From positions 1 to 35,029 of the forward strand of contig JAHJOO010000059.1 of assembly GCA_018820275.1 (NCBI GenBank): a stretch of 35,029 nt of DNA. Reading direction: 5' to 3'. How positions within the stretch are numbered: the stretch's first letter is position 1; every line of letters starts with the position of its first letter. The notes under the pieces are model-generated. The model searched no databases. It saw nothing but the letters and a program-made list of their open reading frames with translations, and was not told the origin of the DNA. The position numbers were made by a program, and so were the translations under genes. Positions 8,843 through 17,452 of this stretch are shown here, in pieces. Origin of the DNA: Alphaproteobacteria bacterium (GTDB taxonomy: Bacteria > Pseudomonadota > Alphaproteobacteria > Caulobacterales > Caulobacteraceae).

Positions 8843-10257
8843 CAGGCGGTCCCCTCATCCGTCCGATCCAGATCCGCCAGGGCGCGCGCGATCTGCGACG
8901 CCTTCGACCCGTTCGATCCCTTGACCATCACCACGTCGCGCGGCGCGACCAGCTCTCCGACCGCGTCGGCCAGGTCCGCGGCCGTTTCGCGCCACTCGCC
9001 GCGCCGCTCGGGCGCGACGGCCTCGTGCAGCGCCCGCATCTCCGGCCCGGCGACGTGCACCACGTCGATGCCCGCCGCCTCGAGGCCTTCCGCCAGCCCC
9101 GCGTGCAGCGCCCGCGACTGGTGGCCCAGTTCCAGCATGTCGGTCAGCATGACGATCCGGCGTCCCCCCGGCTCCACCGCCCGGGCGCCGAGACTGGCGA
9201 ACCCCGCCTTCATCGACAGCGGGTTGGCGTTGTAGCTCTCGTCGATCAGGGTGAAGGCCCCCCGCGCCAGCCGCACGGTCCGCACCTGCCCGCGCCCGAC
9301 CAGCGGCGAGAAGCCCGCCAGCGCCTCCAGCCCCGTGTCCACCGGCACGTCCAGCGCGTCCAGCATCAGCAGCACCGCCAGACTGTTCAGCCCCCAGTGG
9401 AAGCCCGACTGGCGCAGGCGGAACACGTGCTCGCGTCCCAGCACCGAGGCTTCGACCCGCGCGCCGTCGGCGTCGGGCGTGAAGTCGATCAGCCGCGCGG
9501 CGTCGTCGGCCGAGGTCCCGAACGTCAGCACCCTCGCGCCCCGGCGCAGCGCCGCGCCGCGCAGCGGCTCCAGCCAGGCGTTGTCGGCGTTGATCACGGC
9601 GACGCCGCCGGGACCCAGGCCCTCGAAGATCGCCGCCTTCTCGCGCGCGACGCCCGCCTCGCCGTCGTCGAAGGCCTCGATGTGCACCGGCCCGACCGTG
9701 GTCACGCAGGCGGCGTGGGGCTGGACCATGCGCGCCAGCGGCCCGATCTCGCCCGGCGCGTTCATGCCGATCTCGAAGATCGCCCGCTCCACGGTCGCCG
9801 GCATGCGCGCCAGCGTCAGCGGCACGCCGATGTGGTTGTTGAAGCTCTTCACCGACCCGTGCGCCGGGCCCGCCAGGTCCAGTCCGGCCTTGATCGCCTG
9901 GGTCACGCTGGTCTTGCCGACGCTGCCGGTGACCGCCCCGCGCCGCACCTGCGGGGCCCGGTCGCGCGCCGCCGCGCCCAGCCGCTCCAGTGCCCGCAGC
10001 GTGTCGTCCACCACGATGCAGGGCCCGCCGTCCACCGGCCGCTCGACCAGGGCGCCCGCCGCGCCGGCGGCGAAGGCCCCTGCGGCGAACTCATGTCCGT
10101 CGCGCGCGCCGCGCAGGGCCACGAACAGGTCGCCCGCCTCCACCTCGCGGCTGTTGAAGGTGACGCCGTTCGCCTCGAACGCCCCGCCCTCGATCCGTCC
10201 CCCGACGGCCAGGGCGATGTCGGTGGCGGTCCACAGCGGTCCTGCGGTCTCAGGCAT
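8842..10257 (-). CDS. murF: UDP-N-acetylmuramoyl-tripeptide--D-alanyl-D-alanine ligase
   Basis: MurF adds D-Ala-D-Ala to complete the cytoplasmic pentapeptide precursor. The 471-residue product has the N-terminal substrate domain ([17 protein letters not shown]), the ATP loop [12 protein letters not shown] (residues 109-120), [26 protein letters not shown], and the C-terminal ligase domain with [14 protein letters not shown]. It starts eight bases inside the end of murE. Length and motif spacing are normal. Confidence 0.96.
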   Translation of the reverse strand: MPETAGPLWTATDIALAVGGRIEGGAFEANGVTFNSREVEAGDLFVALRGARDGHEFAAGAFAAGAAGALVERPVDGGPCIVVDDTLRALERLGAAARDRAPQVRRGAVTGSVGKTSVTQAIKAGLDLAGPAHGSVKSFNNHIGVPLTLARMPATVERAIFEIGMNAPGEIGPLARMVQPHAACVTTVGPVHIEAFDDGEAGVAREKAAIFEGLGPGGVAVINADNAWLEPLRGAALRRGARVLTFGTSADDAARLIDFTPDADGARVEASVLGREHVFRLRQSGFHWGLNSLAVLLMLDALDVPVDTGLEALAGFSPLVGRGQVRTVRLARGAFTLIDESYNANPLSMKAGFASLGARAVEPGGRRIVMLTDMLELGHQSRALHAGLAEGLEAAGIDVVHVAGPEMRALHEAVAPERRGEWRETAADLADAVGELVAPRDVVMVKGSNGSKASQIARALADLDRTDEGTA

Positions 10258-11707
10258 GCAGTCTCAGGGCCTCGGCTGCGACGGCGACGTCGTCGAAGGG
10301 ATGAGTCGTGGAACCCACGATCTGTCCCCTCTCATGCCCCTTTCCGGCGACGACGACCACATCTCCCGCGCGGCCCAGGCCCACGGCGTGGAAGATCGCC
10401 GCCTTCCGGTCTCCGATGTCGTCGGCGCCTGCCGCGCCCTTCAGCACCTCGGCGCGGATCGCGGCCGGGTCTTCGGAACGCGGATTGTCGTCGGTCACCA
10501 CCGCCACGTCGGCCAGCCGCGCCGCGACCTCGCCCATCAGCGGCCGCTTGCCCCGGTCGCGGTCGCCGCCGGCGCCGAAGACCACGATCAGCCGCCCCCG
10601 CGCGTGCGGCCTCAGCGCCGTCAGCACCGTCTCCAGCCCGTCCGGCGTGTGCGCATAGTCGACGTAGACCTCGGGCCCGCCCGCCGGTCCGTCCACGCGC
10701 TGCAGCCGGCCCTCGGCCCCCTGCAGGGTCTCCAGCGCCGCCAGCACGGTCTCGACCTTCGACCCCGAGGCCACGCACAGCCCCGCTGCGACCAGGGCGT
10801 TCGACGCCTGGAAGGCACCGGCCAGCGGCAGCAGGATCTCGTGCACCCGACCGCCCGCGTCGATCGTCAGCCTCTGCCCCTCCGGCACGGCCTGCCGGCC
10901 GATCAGGGTCAGGTCGCGGCCGCGCTGGCCGACCCCGTAGACGCCCAGACCGGACATCAGCCCCGCCGCGGCGAACCGCGAATAGGCGTCGGAATCGGCG
11001 TTCAGCACCGCCGTCCGCCCGCGCGGCAGCAGGGTCTCGAACAGCCTCAGCTTGGCGGCGCGATAGGCGTCCATGTCGCCGTGATAATCGAGGTGATCCT
11101 GCGTCAGATTGGTGAAGCCCGCCGCCGTCAGGCGCACGCCGTCCAGCCGTCGCTGATCGATGCCATGGCTGGACGCCTCCAGCGCCAGATGGGTCACGCC
11201 ACGTCCGGCCAGCTCGGCCGTCAGCCGCGCCGCGTCGCCGGCGTCCGGGCTGGTCAGGCCAGGCGGCGTCAGGCTTTCGGTCCCCCGGTCCGACTGCATC
11301 ACCGTGCCCAGCGTCCCCATACTGGCCGAGGCGTGGCCCAGCGACGCCCAGATCTGGCGGCAGAAGGCGGCGACCGAGGTCTTGCCGTTGGTCCCCGTCA
11401 CCGCCACGCAGGTCTTCGGCTGCGCCCCGTAGAATCCCCGCGCCGCCAGCGCATAGGCGCGCCGCACGTCGCCCGAAGTGACCAGCACCGGCGCGGCGTC
11501 GCGCGGCGTGTCCGTCGGCGCGAGCACCGCCGACGCCCCCTTGGCCAGGGCCTGGGGGATGAAGGCGCGCCCGTCCGCCGTGGATCCCGGCAGGGCCACG
11601 AACAGCGTACCCGCGTCGACGCGCCGGCTGTCGGCGGTGACGCCGGTGATGACCGGGTCGCTCGGCACGTCGCGGCGCAGCAGGTCGGACAGACGCAGGG
11701 CGCTCAT
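10250..11707 (-). CDS. murE: UDP-N-acetylmuramoyl-tripeptide synthetase, meso-diaminopimelate type
   Basis: MurE adds the third residue of the stem peptide. The 485-residue product has TADSRRVDAGTLFVAL in the N-terminal domain, the ATP loop VTGTNGKTSVAAF (residues 103-115), ASSHGIDQRRLDG, NLTQDHLDYHGDM, YVDYAHTPDGLE and, at residues 407-413, DNPRSED. The Asp-Asn-Pro-Arg box is the mark of meso-diaminopimelate specificity, as expected for a Gram-negative wall. ATG 11707 overlaps the ftsI stop by ATGA; the open frame upstream lies inside ftsI and is not coding. Confidence 0.97.
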   Translation of the reverse strand: MSALRLSDLLRRDVPSDPVITGVTADSRRVDAGTLFVALPGSTADGRAFIPQALAKGASAVLAPTDTPRDAAPVLVTSGDVRRAYALAARGFYGAQPKTCVAVTGTNGKTSVAAFCRQIWASLGHASASMGTLGTVMQSDRGTESLTPPGLTSPDAGDAARLTAELAGRGVTHLALEASSHGIDQRRLDGVRLTAAGFTNLTQDHLDYHGDMDAYRAAKLRLFETLLPRGRTAVLNADSDAYSRFAAAGLMSGLGVYGVGQRGRDLTLIGRQAVPEGQRLTIDAGGRVHEILLPLAGAFQASNALVAAGLCVASGSKVETVLAALETLQGAEGRLQRVDGPAGGPEVYVDYAHTPDGLETVLTALRPHARGRLIVVFGAGGDRDRGKRPLMGEVAARLADVAVVTDDNPRSEDPAAIRAEVLKGAAGADDIGDRKAAIFHAVGLGRAGDVVVVAGKGHERGQIVGSTTHPFDDVAVAAEALRLHA

Positions 11708-13428
11708 GGCAGGCCGCGCTCCATGTCCTCGAGCGTCGGGATCTTCGCGCCGTCGGCCGTGCGCCAGCGGTCGGCGCGCCGCTCGACGCCCACGATCGGG
11801 GCGATCCGGTCGGCGATGCGGCCGACGGCCGGCGCGGCCACGGCCCCGCCCAGGCGCGACCCCGCCGACGGCTCGTCGACCAGAACGAAGATGGCATAGC
11901 GCGGCCCGTCCAGCGGACCGTCGGTCGGGAAGACGGCGGCGAAGCTGCCGATCCCCAGGCTCGGGTCGTAGCGCGAGCCGTTCCACTTGTTGGCGGAGCC
12001 GGTCTTGCCGCCCAGCCGGAGGCCGGGAGCGTCGGCCCGGCCGCCCGACCCGCGCACCACGTTGCGGCGCATCAGGTCCAGCAGCAGCAGGCTGGTCGAG
12101 GCCTGCACCACGCGCACGGGCTCGGTTCCGGCTCCGCCCTTGCGGATCGACAGCGGCACGTAGAAGCCGCCGTTGGTCAGGGCCCCCATGGCCGCGATGG
12201 CCTGCACCGGCGTGACCATGATGCCGTAGCCGAACGACAGGGACGCCAGGGTCGAGTTCGACCATTCGCGCGGCAGCACCGGCGCGGCCGATTCCTTCAG
12301 CTCCAGCGGCGCGGCGTCCAGCAGGCCCAGCCGCTGGAAATAGCCCTTCATCCCCTCCGGCCCCAGCTGCACGGCCAGCTGCGAGGTGCCGATGTTGGAC
12401 GAGTGGATGTAGACGCCCTCCAGCGTCATGACCCGGTTCTGGGCGTGGAAGTCGGTGATGCGGCGCTTGCCGATCATCATCGCCTGCGAGGCGTCGAAGG
12501 TCGTGTCCATGTCCGCCAGGCCGCGATCGATGCCCGCTGCCACGGTGAAGCTCTTGAACACCGAGCCCATCTCATAGTGGCCGGACGTGGCCAGGTTCTT
12601 CGCCTGGGTCGTCGGCCAGCTGGCCATGGCCAGGATTTCGCCGGTGTGCACATTGGTGACGATGGCAACGCCGTTCCTGGCCCCGGTCTCGTCCATGGCG
12701 GCCGCCAGTTCGCTCTCGACGATGCCCTGGATGCGCAGGTCGATCGACAGCGGCACGGCCGAGCCGTCGATCCCCGCCTGCTTCAGCTCCGCGTCCAGGG
12801 CCAGTTCGGCGCCGGTCAGCCCCTTGCCCCAGGCGTCCGACACGCCGACCACGTGCCGCGCTGATCCGCCCAGCGGATAGACCCGTCCGTCCTCCTGCTC
12901 GAAGCCGACCCCGCCCAGACCCAGGGCGTGCACCCGCGCCTTCTGCTGCGGCGTCATCGCCCCCATCACCAGCACCCGGCGCTCGCCGTCCAGCGCCCGG
13001 CGCAGACGGCGCGCGTCCACCTCCGGCAGGGCGCGGCGGATCTGTGTGAAGGCGAAGTCCTTGTCCCAGACCTCGACCGGATCGACGTACAGGCCCCAGA
13101 ACACCACATTGGTCGCCAGCAGCCGGCCGTTGCGGTCGACCAGATCGCCGCGCGTCAGCTGCCGCTCCACCCCGCCGCCCGCGCCGTCCAGCACCGGGGC
13201 CGCCAGCGCCGACCAGGCCGCGCGCGCGCCCAGACAGGCGAACACCACGCCGAACACCGCCAGGATCAGGAAGATGCGGACGCGCGTGTCCTCCTCCGGC
13301 CGGGCCTGCGCCCGCGACCGCTCGAAGGCGTGCTCGATCCACCACAGCACCGCCGTCAGCCGCCGCCACGACGGCGGGCGCGGCAGGCGCGACGCGGGAC
13401 CGGGGCGATGGTGCGGCGTGACCGTCAC
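11704..13428 (-). CDS. ftsI: Septal peptidoglycan transpeptidase (penicillin-binding protein 3)
   Basis: FtsI cross-links septal peptidoglycan together with FtsW. The 574-residue protein has a cytoplasmic tail, one membrane helix near residues 51-71, a pedestal domain (RGDLVDRNGRLLATN, residues 93-107) and the transpeptidase domain with the three active-site motifs: SVFK (nucleophile S289, K292), SSN (343-345) and KTG (475-477). The start is taken as GTG at 13428, which gives a GTGA overlap with the ftsL stop and the usual protein length; no ATG fits in this frame before the membrane helix except far upstream within rsmH. Confidence 0.95.
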   Translation of the reverse strand: MTVTPHHRPGPASRLPRPPSWRRLTAVLWWIEHAFERSRAQARPEEDTRVRIFLILAVFGVVFACLGARAAWSALAAPVLDGAGGGVERQLTRGDLVDRNGRLLATNVVFWGLYVDPVEVWDKDFAFTQIRRALPEVDARRLRRALDGERRVLVMGAMTPQQKARVHALGLGGVGFEQEDGRVYPLGGSARHVVGVSDAWGKGLTGAELALDAELKQAGIDGSAVPLSIDLRIQGIVESELAAAMDETGARNGVAIVTNVHTGEILAMASWPTTQAKNLATSGHYEMGSVFKSFTVAAGIDRGLADMDTTFDASQAMMIGKRRITDFHAQNRVMTLEGVYIHSSNIGTSQLAVQLGPEGMKGYFQRLGLLDAAPLELKESAAPVLPREWSNSTLASLSFGYGIMVTPVQAIAAMGALTNGGFYVPLSIRKGGAGTEPVRVVQASTSLLLLDLMRRNVVRGSGGRADAPGLRLGGKTGSANKWNGSRYDPSLGIGSFAAVFPTDGPLDGPRYAIFVLVDEPSAGSRLGGAVAAPAVGRIADRIAPIVGVERRADRWRTADGAKIPTLEDMERGLP

Positions 13429-13793
13429 TGCGCCGTCTCCTCGACGGGAACCGTGGGCGCCTCGGGCGCGGGCTCGACCTCGTCCAGCTCGGCCTCCTGG
13501 ACCCGCTGGTCGGCGTCGATCGGGGCCAGGCCCAGCCCCTTCGACAGGGCGTCCAGCCGCGCCGGGCTCTCCAGCCGCGCCGCCTCGGCGCGCAGCAGGC
13601 GCACGCGCTGCCGGTCCTCGGCGATGTCGGCCTCCAGCTCGGCCATGCGCGTGGCCTCGCGCTGGGCCCCGGCCTTCACCAGATAGACCGAGCACAGCAT
13701 GGCGGCGACGCAGACCACGCCGATGATCTCGATCCAGCGGACGCCGCGGATCTTCCAGTCGAACAGCCGACGGACGGCGGCGGGCGGGCTCAT
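13425..13793 (-). CDS. ftsL: Cell division protein FtsL-like
   Basis: The 122-residue protein sits exactly where FtsL is expected, between rsmH and ftsI, and has its architecture: a short basic cytoplasmic end (residues 1-20), one membrane helix (about 21-40, [19 protein letters not shown]), then a periplasmic coiled coil (about 45-80, heptads with Leu/Ala) including an [18 protein letters not shown] stretch, which is typical of FtsL just after the coil. The last 35 residues are acidic and proline-rich. FtsL binds FtsB/FtsQ and activates FtsW-FtsI. Family assignment rests largely on position because FtsL sequence is poorly conserved. Both ends overlap neighbours by four bases. Confidence 0.88.
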   Translation of the reverse strand: MSPPAAVRRLFDWKIRGVRWIEIIGVVCVAAMLCSVYLVKAGAQREATRMAELEADIAEDRQRVRLLRAEAARLESPARLDALSKGLGLAPIDADQRVQEAELDEVEPAPEAPTVPVEETAQ

Positions 13794-14731
13794 GCGGCCG
13801 CCCCCCAGGCCGGGGCGTCGGTGCGCACCGCGGCGCGCAGCTTGGCCGACCGCGCGCGCGGATTGGCCACGATCTCGGCCTCGGTCCCTTCGCGGGCCCC
13901 CTTGAACAGCAGCGTGAAACTGGGCGCGTGCGCCGCCATGGCTTGCGGCAGATGGCGCGAGCCGCCGGGCGCATTGCCGCTGCGCTCGGCGAGGAAGGTC
14001 TTCACGATCCGGTCTTCCAGCGAGTGGAAGGTCACCACCGCCAGCCGCCCGCCGGGCTTCAGCGCGGCTTCCGCCGCCACCAGCCCGCGCTCCAGCTCGC
14101 CCAGTTCGTCGTTCACGGCGATGCGCAGGGCCTGAAAGGTCCGCGTCGCCGGATGGATCGGCGCCCCGCGCCGCCCGCCCAGCGCCTTCTCCACCACCTC
14201 GGCCAGATCCAGGGTCCGCGCGAACGGCCGCTCGGCCCGGCGGCGCAGGATGGCCGTGGCGACGCGGCCCGACTGCCGCTCCTCGCCGTACTGCTTCAGG
14301 ATGTGGGCCAGCGGCCCGTGCTCCCAGGTGTTGACCAGATCGGCCGCCGTCGGCCCCTCGCCCGACATCCGCATGTCCAGCGGCCCGTCGCGCAGGAAGG
14401 AAAAGCCGCGCGCCGCCTCGTCGATCTGCATGGACGACACGCCGACATCGAACACCGCGCCGTCGACCGGCTGATCCACGGCCTGATCCAGATCGCCGAA
14501 CGCGGTCTCGACCAGACGGAACCGGCCGGGAAAGTCGTTCGCCACGGCCTCGGCGTGCGGCCGCACGGTCGGGTCGCGGTCCAGGCCGATCACCTCGGCG
14601 CCGGTCGCCAGGATGGCGCGCGTATAGCCGCCGGCACCGAAGGTGGCGTCGACCATCACGTCTCCGCGCGTCGGGGACAGGGCGTCGATCACCTGGTCGA
14701 TCAGGACGGGGACGTGCGGCGCACCGGTCAT
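13790..14731 (-). CDS. rsmH: 16S rRNA (cytosine-1402-N4)-methyltransferase
   Basis: RsmH (formerly MraW) methylates N4 of C1402 in the ribosomal P site. The 313-residue protein shows [13 protein letters not shown], the SAM-binding [48 protein letters not shown], and [18 protein letters not shown] with the later [10 protein letters not shown] box. ATG 14731 overlaps the mraZ stop by ATGA; the long open frame further upstream is mraZ shadow. It is the second gene of the dcw cluster. Confidence 0.97.
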   Translation of the reverse strand: MTGAPHVPVLIDQVIDALSPTRGDVMVDATFGAGGYTRAILATGAEVIGLDRDPTVRPHAEAVANDFPGRFRLVETAFGDLDQAVDQPVDGAVFDVGVSSMQIDEAARGFSFLRDGPLDMRMSGEGPTAADLVNTWEHGPLAHILKQYGEERQSGRVATAILRRRAERPFARTLDLAEVVEKALGGRRGAPIHPATRTFQALRIAVNDELGELERGLVAAEAALKPGGRLAVVTFHSLEDRIVKTFLAERSGNAPGGSRHLPQAMAAHAPSFTLLFKGAREGTEAEIVANPRARSAKLRAAVRTDAPAWGAAA

Positions 14732-15201
14732 TGGCCGCCCTGCGTCTTCAGCTGCGCCGCCAGCCGCAGGGCGCCCAGCTCCGCCAGACCCTCGCGCGCC
14801 ACCTTGCGCTGCTCGGCCCGCCGCGCGGCCCAGGCGTCCTTGCTCCAGATCTGGAAGCGGTCGCCCAGACCCACGATCATCACGCTGTCGCCCAGCCCCG
14901 CTTCGGCCACCAGCGCCTCGGGCAGGGTGATGCGGCCGCCGCCGTCGAAGGCCAGGCGGTTCTGCTCGCCCAGCACCTGCCACTCCAGCGCCGAACGCTG
15001 GGCCGAGCCGAACGGCAGCGACTGGATCATCTCGACATAGACGGCGAACAGGTGGTCGCCGCCCGCCTCCAGGCAGTCGGCCTCGATCGACGGGAAGCAG
15101 AAGACGCGGTGCTCGGCGCCGTTGTCGGCCGTGCGGAACTCCTGCGGGATCAGCAGGCGACGCTTTCCGTCCAGTTGTTTCTCGAACGTCGAGAGAAACA
15201 C
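14728..15201 (-). CDS. mraZ: Transcriptional regulator MraZ
   Basis: MraZ is an AbrB-like DNA-binding protein that controls its own operon. The 157-residue protein has the two repeated MraZ/AbrB-fold halves: [17 protein letters not shown] at the N-terminus and [18 protein letters not shown] near residues 80-97, both with the Asp-x-x-Gly-R(L/I) core. The start is GTG at 15201, which yields the usual N-terminus (Met-Phe-Leu-Ser); no strong ribosome binding site is close to it, only GC-rich sequence with GGGG runs. It heads the cluster. Four TGGG boxes upstream are its likely own operator. Confidence 0.95.
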   Translation of the reverse strand: MFLSTFEKQLDGKRRLLIPQEFRTADNGAEHRVFCFPSIEADCLEAGGDHLFAVYVEMIQSLPFGSAQRSALEWQVLGEQNRLAFDGGGRITLPEALVAEAGLGDSVMIVGLGDRFQIWSKDAWAARRAEQRKVAREGLAELGALRLAAQLKTQGGQ

Positions 15202-15286
15202 GCCCCGCCCCGTTTCCGGCCCCTCAAGACCGTCTGAAGTCCCCCGAACGCACCGCGCGCGCCCGTCATGCCCAAATCATGAGTTC

Positions 15287-15320
15287 TGGGATATCATGGG
15301 ATCAGATGGGTCACAATGGG
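15287..15320 (+). promoter_or_regulatory. Four MraZ-type TGGG boxes at 10-bp spacing
   Basis: TGGG occurs at 15287, 15297, 15307 and 15317, exactly ten bases apart, 86-116 bp upstream of the mraZ start. MraZ is known to bind TGGGN direct repeats separated by five bases, usually three or more, and this array fits that rule with one turn of DNA per box. As read here the boxes are on the plus strand while mraZ is transcribed from the minus strand. A possible promoter inside the array on the minus strand (TTGTGA, 17 bp, TATCCC) is weak. Confidence 0.8.
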
Positions 15321-15462
15321 ATTGGTTGACGGATTTTAACCTCGAGCGGGGATGGATCGACTGATCAGCGTGGAACAATCACAGAACATCGTCAAGTAAT
15401 CCCCACCCTGTGGACATCTTGCGCCACGCGAGGGTCGTAAGGGTTAACGGCGGGGAAGGAGC

Positions 15463-15518
15463 GCGGACCTCCAGGTCCGCGAGTCATGGCGCGCCCAGAC
15501 GCGGACGTGGACGTCCGC
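15463..15518. repeat. Pair of 18-bp perfect palindromes in the mraZ-rnpB gap
   Basis: GCGGACCTCCAGGTCCGC (15463-15480) and GCGGACGTGGACGTCCGC (15501-15518) are two related perfect hairpins with 8-bp stems and two-base centres, 20 bp apart. Flanks are also similar in inverted sense (GGAGC before the first, GCTCC after the second). This is a REP-like paired palindrome of the kind common between genes in GC-rich Proteobacteria. The rest of the 15202-15696 gap holds the MraZ boxes and the terminator repeats; I see no gene in it. Confidence 0.65.
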
Positions 15519-15534
15519 GCTCCAGGAAGGCCCC

Positions 15535-15676
15535 GCCCTCACGCAGCGAGCGCCCGCGGCGCGAGCGGTAGGGCGAAGGAGCCCGCCCTCAAGCAGCGAG
15601 GCCCCGCGGGCCGAGCGGTAGGGCATCAAGAAAAAAGCCCTCAAGCAGCGAGCGCCCGCGGCGCGAGCGGTAGGGC
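15535..15676 (-). repeat. Three tandem 40-nt hairpin repeats downstream of rnpB
   Basis: Three near-identical 40-nt units lie at 15535-15574, 15585-15624 and 15637-15676. Each begins GCCCTCA and ends GGTAGGGC, so each folds as a stem-loop. Copies 1 and 3 share the core CAGCGAGCGCCCGCGGCGCG; copy 2 has CAGCGAGGCCCCGCGGGCCG with compensating change. Only the copy nearest rnpB is followed by a T run on the minus strand. It appears that a terminator has been multiplied. Confidence 0.8.
15631..15676 (-). terminator. Intrinsic terminator of rnpB
   Basis: Read on the minus strand, the GCCCTA.../...TGAGGGC hairpin (third repeat copy) is followed at once by six T residues (15631-15636), 20 bases after the RNase P RNA ends. 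This is the classical intrinsic terminator layout. Confidence 0.75.
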
Positions 15677-15696
15677 AACAAAGAAGATAAAGCGCC

Positions 15697-16103
15697 AGAC
15701 GGTCTGTAAGCCGGGTTCTGTCCCCGCAAGCGGGTGACGATCATTCCTCTGGGCCGACCCTCGCGGACCGGCTCTCGCGACCAACCCGGACGCCTCGGGC
15801 GGTGAACCCTGCAAGCCGAAGCCCGCGCGACGTCCCTATTCGGTCTTGCTCCCGGCGGGGCTTGCCATGCCGTCCGCATTGCTGAGGACGCGGTGGGCTC
15901 TTACCCCACCCTTTCACCCTTACCGGCCTCGAAAGGCCGGTGGTTTGCTTTCTGTGGCGCTGTCCCTCGGGTCACCCCGGGCGGGAGTTACCCGCCGCCG
16001 TTTCACCGTGGAGCCCGGACTTTCCTCCCTGCTTCGCTGAAGCTCCGCAGGGCAAGCCCTGCGAAGCCTTGGCGGAGCAGGGCGACCGCCCGACCGTCTG
16101 GCG
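15697..16103 (-). ncRNA. rnpB: RNase P RNA, bacterial type A
   Basis: On the minus strand the universal rnpB landmarks appear in order: GGAGGAAAGTCCGGGCTCC near the 5' end, CAGAAAGCAAACC, a GGTAAGGGTGAAAGGGTG segment, GAGGAATGATCGTC (P4 partner region), and the 3' end GACAGAACCCGGCTTACAGA. The 5' end CCAGACGGTC pairs with the 3' end GACCGTCTGG to form helix P1, fixing the ends at about 16103 and 15695. The molecule is about 407 nt. The P3 region is a long near-perfect hairpin (arms around CCCTGCT/AGCAGGG with an inner TTCGCAGGGC/GCCCTGCG stem). RNase P matures tRNA 5' ends. Confidence 0.95.
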
Positions 16104-16109
16104 GGGGGA

Positions 16110-16138
16110 TGGATGCCCCGTACGGTGTGCCAGGTCAA
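16110..16138 (-). promoter_or_regulatory. Probable rnpB promoter
   Basis: Minus strand TTGACC (16133-16138), 17-bp spacer, CATCCA (16110-16115), then six to seven bases to the inferred RNA 5' end. The -35 is good and the -10 poor, so the call leans on position. Confidence 0.45.
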
Positions 16139-16149
16139 CGGCGGCGGAC

Positions 16150-16257
16150 TCAGGAGTTCCAGAGTCGGTAGGCTTCGATGACGAACCAGAGGAACACCAC
16201 GCTTCCGATGATCATCGAGTTGCGCAAATCCTTCGGATCTAGCGGCGGTCGTTTCAT
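16150..16257 (-). CDS. 35-residue single-pass membrane protein, uncharacterised
   Basis: A 36-codon frame begins with ATG at 16257, eleven bases after the amidase stop, with a weak GGGCGGAT upstream. The product is a basic N-terminus (MKRPPLDPKDLRNSM), one hydrophobic helix at about residues 16-30 (IIGSVVFLWFVIEAY) and a short tail RLWNS. Codon use is like the neighbours and the frame ends just before the rnpB promoter. The gene fits tightly between the amidase and rnpB, suggesting co-transcription with the amidase. I recognise no family; it could be a small regulator or partner of a membrane enzyme, but that is speculation. Confidence 0.6.
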   Translation of the reverse strand: MKRPPLDPKDLRNSMIIGSVVFLWFVIEAYRLWNS

Positions 16258-16268
16258 CTCGATCCGCC

Positions 16269-17033
16269 CTAGTTCAGCACGCCCGTCACGCTCTCCGCGC
16301 TCGCCAGCTGCAGCAGCCCCACCAGCCGCGCGCGCGTCTCGCCGTCCGCCACCCCGTCCACGGCCGCAGGCCGCCAGTGGCGCTGGAAGGCCTCCACCGT
16401 CAGCCGCAGCTCTTCGTCATAGGTCGGGCGCGCCGTCACGCCATAGCCCAGCCGGTGCAGGCCGGCGCTCAGCACCGTCACCCCGATGCCCTCGTCGCCG
16501 GGGCTCAAGGGCGCGCCCAGCGCCGCCACCCGCTCCATCGCCGGCTCGAACCACAGGCCGTGATGCGCCTCGGCCAGCCGCTTCCACGGAAACCGCTCGC
16601 CCGGATCCTGCTTGCGGTCCGGCGCCAGGTCGGAGTGGCCGATGATGCGCGCGTCCGGGATCGACCAGCGCGAGCGGATGTCGCCGACCAGCGCGATCAC
16701 GGCGGCGATCTGCGCGTCGGGGAAGTCGCGATAGCCGAACTCGTGGCCCGGATTGACGATCTCGATGCCGACCGAGGCGGCGTTGCAGTCGGTCTCGCCC
16801 TGCCAGACGCCCTTGCCCGCGTGCCAGGCGCGGCGCTCCTCGGGCACCAGCCGCAGGATCGATCCGTCCTCATCGACGACATAGTGGGAAGATACCCGCG
16901 CTTCGGGGTCCCGCAGGCGCGCGACCGCCGCCTCGGCGGTCTGCATGCCGGTATAGTGCAGCACCAGCATGTCCGGCGGCGCGCGGCGGGCGTCGAAATT
17001 GGGAGAGGGCGCCTCGACGATCGAGAGCGTCAT
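16269..17033 (-). CDS. N-acetylmuramoyl-L-alanine amidase (AmpD/AmiD type) with peptidoglycan-binding domain
   Basis: The 254-residue enzyme cleaves the MurNAc-L-Ala bond of muropeptides. The amidase_2 domain (about residues 20-155) has the zinc ligands H26 (VLHYTGM), H133 (GHSD) and D143 (DPG), the catalytic E91 (VGIEIVN), plus RAWHAGKG. A peptidoglycan-binding-1-like domain follows (about 185-245; LHRLGYGV...TVEAFQRHWRP..VDGVADGETRARL). No signal peptide or lipobox is visible, so it resembles AmiD in domains but AmpD in apparent location; it may act in cytoplasmic muropeptide recycling. The next gene on the same strand, upstream, ends seven bases before it. Confidence 0.92.
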   Translation of the reverse strand: MTLSIVEAPSPNFDARRAPPDMLVLHYTGMQTAEAAVARLRDPEARVSSHYVVDEDGSILRLVPEERRAWHAGKGVWQGETDCNAASVGIEIVNPGHEFGYRDFPDAQIAAVIALVGDIRSRWSIPDARIIGHSDLAPDRKQDPGERFPWKRLAEAHHGLWFEPAMERVAALGAPLSPGDEGIGVTVLSAGLHRLGYGVTARPTYDEELRLTVEAFQRHWRPAAVDGVADGETRARLVGLLQLASAESVTGVLN

Positions 17034-17040
17034 GTGAGGA

Positions 17041-17358
17041 TCAGCGCCGGTCCCAGCCGTAGGCGACCCAGGTCCCGTCGACCTTCTTCGCCTCGATGAT
17101 TTCGGGATCGGTGGCCCGGCGCGTCTTGCCGCCGAAGGCCCGGCGGGCGCGGAAGGCGAAGGCGGCCAGCGCCAGCACCAGACCGCCGACCACGGCCATC
17201 ACCGCCACGGCGGCGGCGGCGAACACCGCCAGCACGGCACCCACGGCCATGGCGACGGCACCGGCGATCACGGCGAACAGGGCGGCGAGCGGGCCCATCA
17301 GGCCGCGGCCCTTGCGGGCGTCGGGGCCGAGGGCGGCGAGGCGGTCGAACTGGGTCAT
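17041..17358 (-). CDS. Small alanine-rich membrane protein, hypothetical
   Basis: The 105-residue product has a short N-terminal cytoplasmic segment, then a long Ala/Val-rich hydrophobic region (about residues 21-69) that can make two membrane helices, and a basic C-terminal tail with Lys/Arg clusters ending in VAYGWDRR. No family is recognised. ATG 17358 is preferred over an in-frame ATG at 17424 because GAAGGA stands 6-7 nt upstream. It precedes the amidase by seven bases and probably shares its mRNA. Confidence 0.7.
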   Translation of the reverse strand: MTQFDRLAALGPDARKGRGLMGPLAALFAVIAGAVAMAVGAVLAVFAAAAVAVMAVVGGLVLALAAFAFRARRAFGGKTRRATDPEIIEAKKVDGTWVAYGWDRR

Positions 17359-17452
17359 CGGGCGTCCTTCAACCTTCGCAATGTCGTCTCCGTCGCCTGA
17401 ACGGTCAAGGAACGCGCCGTTCACGCTGCGGTGTTCGGACGTTTTGCCTCAT

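Noticed and set aside
15409..15420. DnaA box near the mraZ promoter (TGTCCACAG on the minus strand)
   Set aside because: A single imperfect match without a cluster or AT-rich region; not evidence of an origin.
15444..15644. Short open frames in the mraZ-rnpB gap
   Set aside because: They run through hairpin repeats, have no ribosome site and no conserved look.
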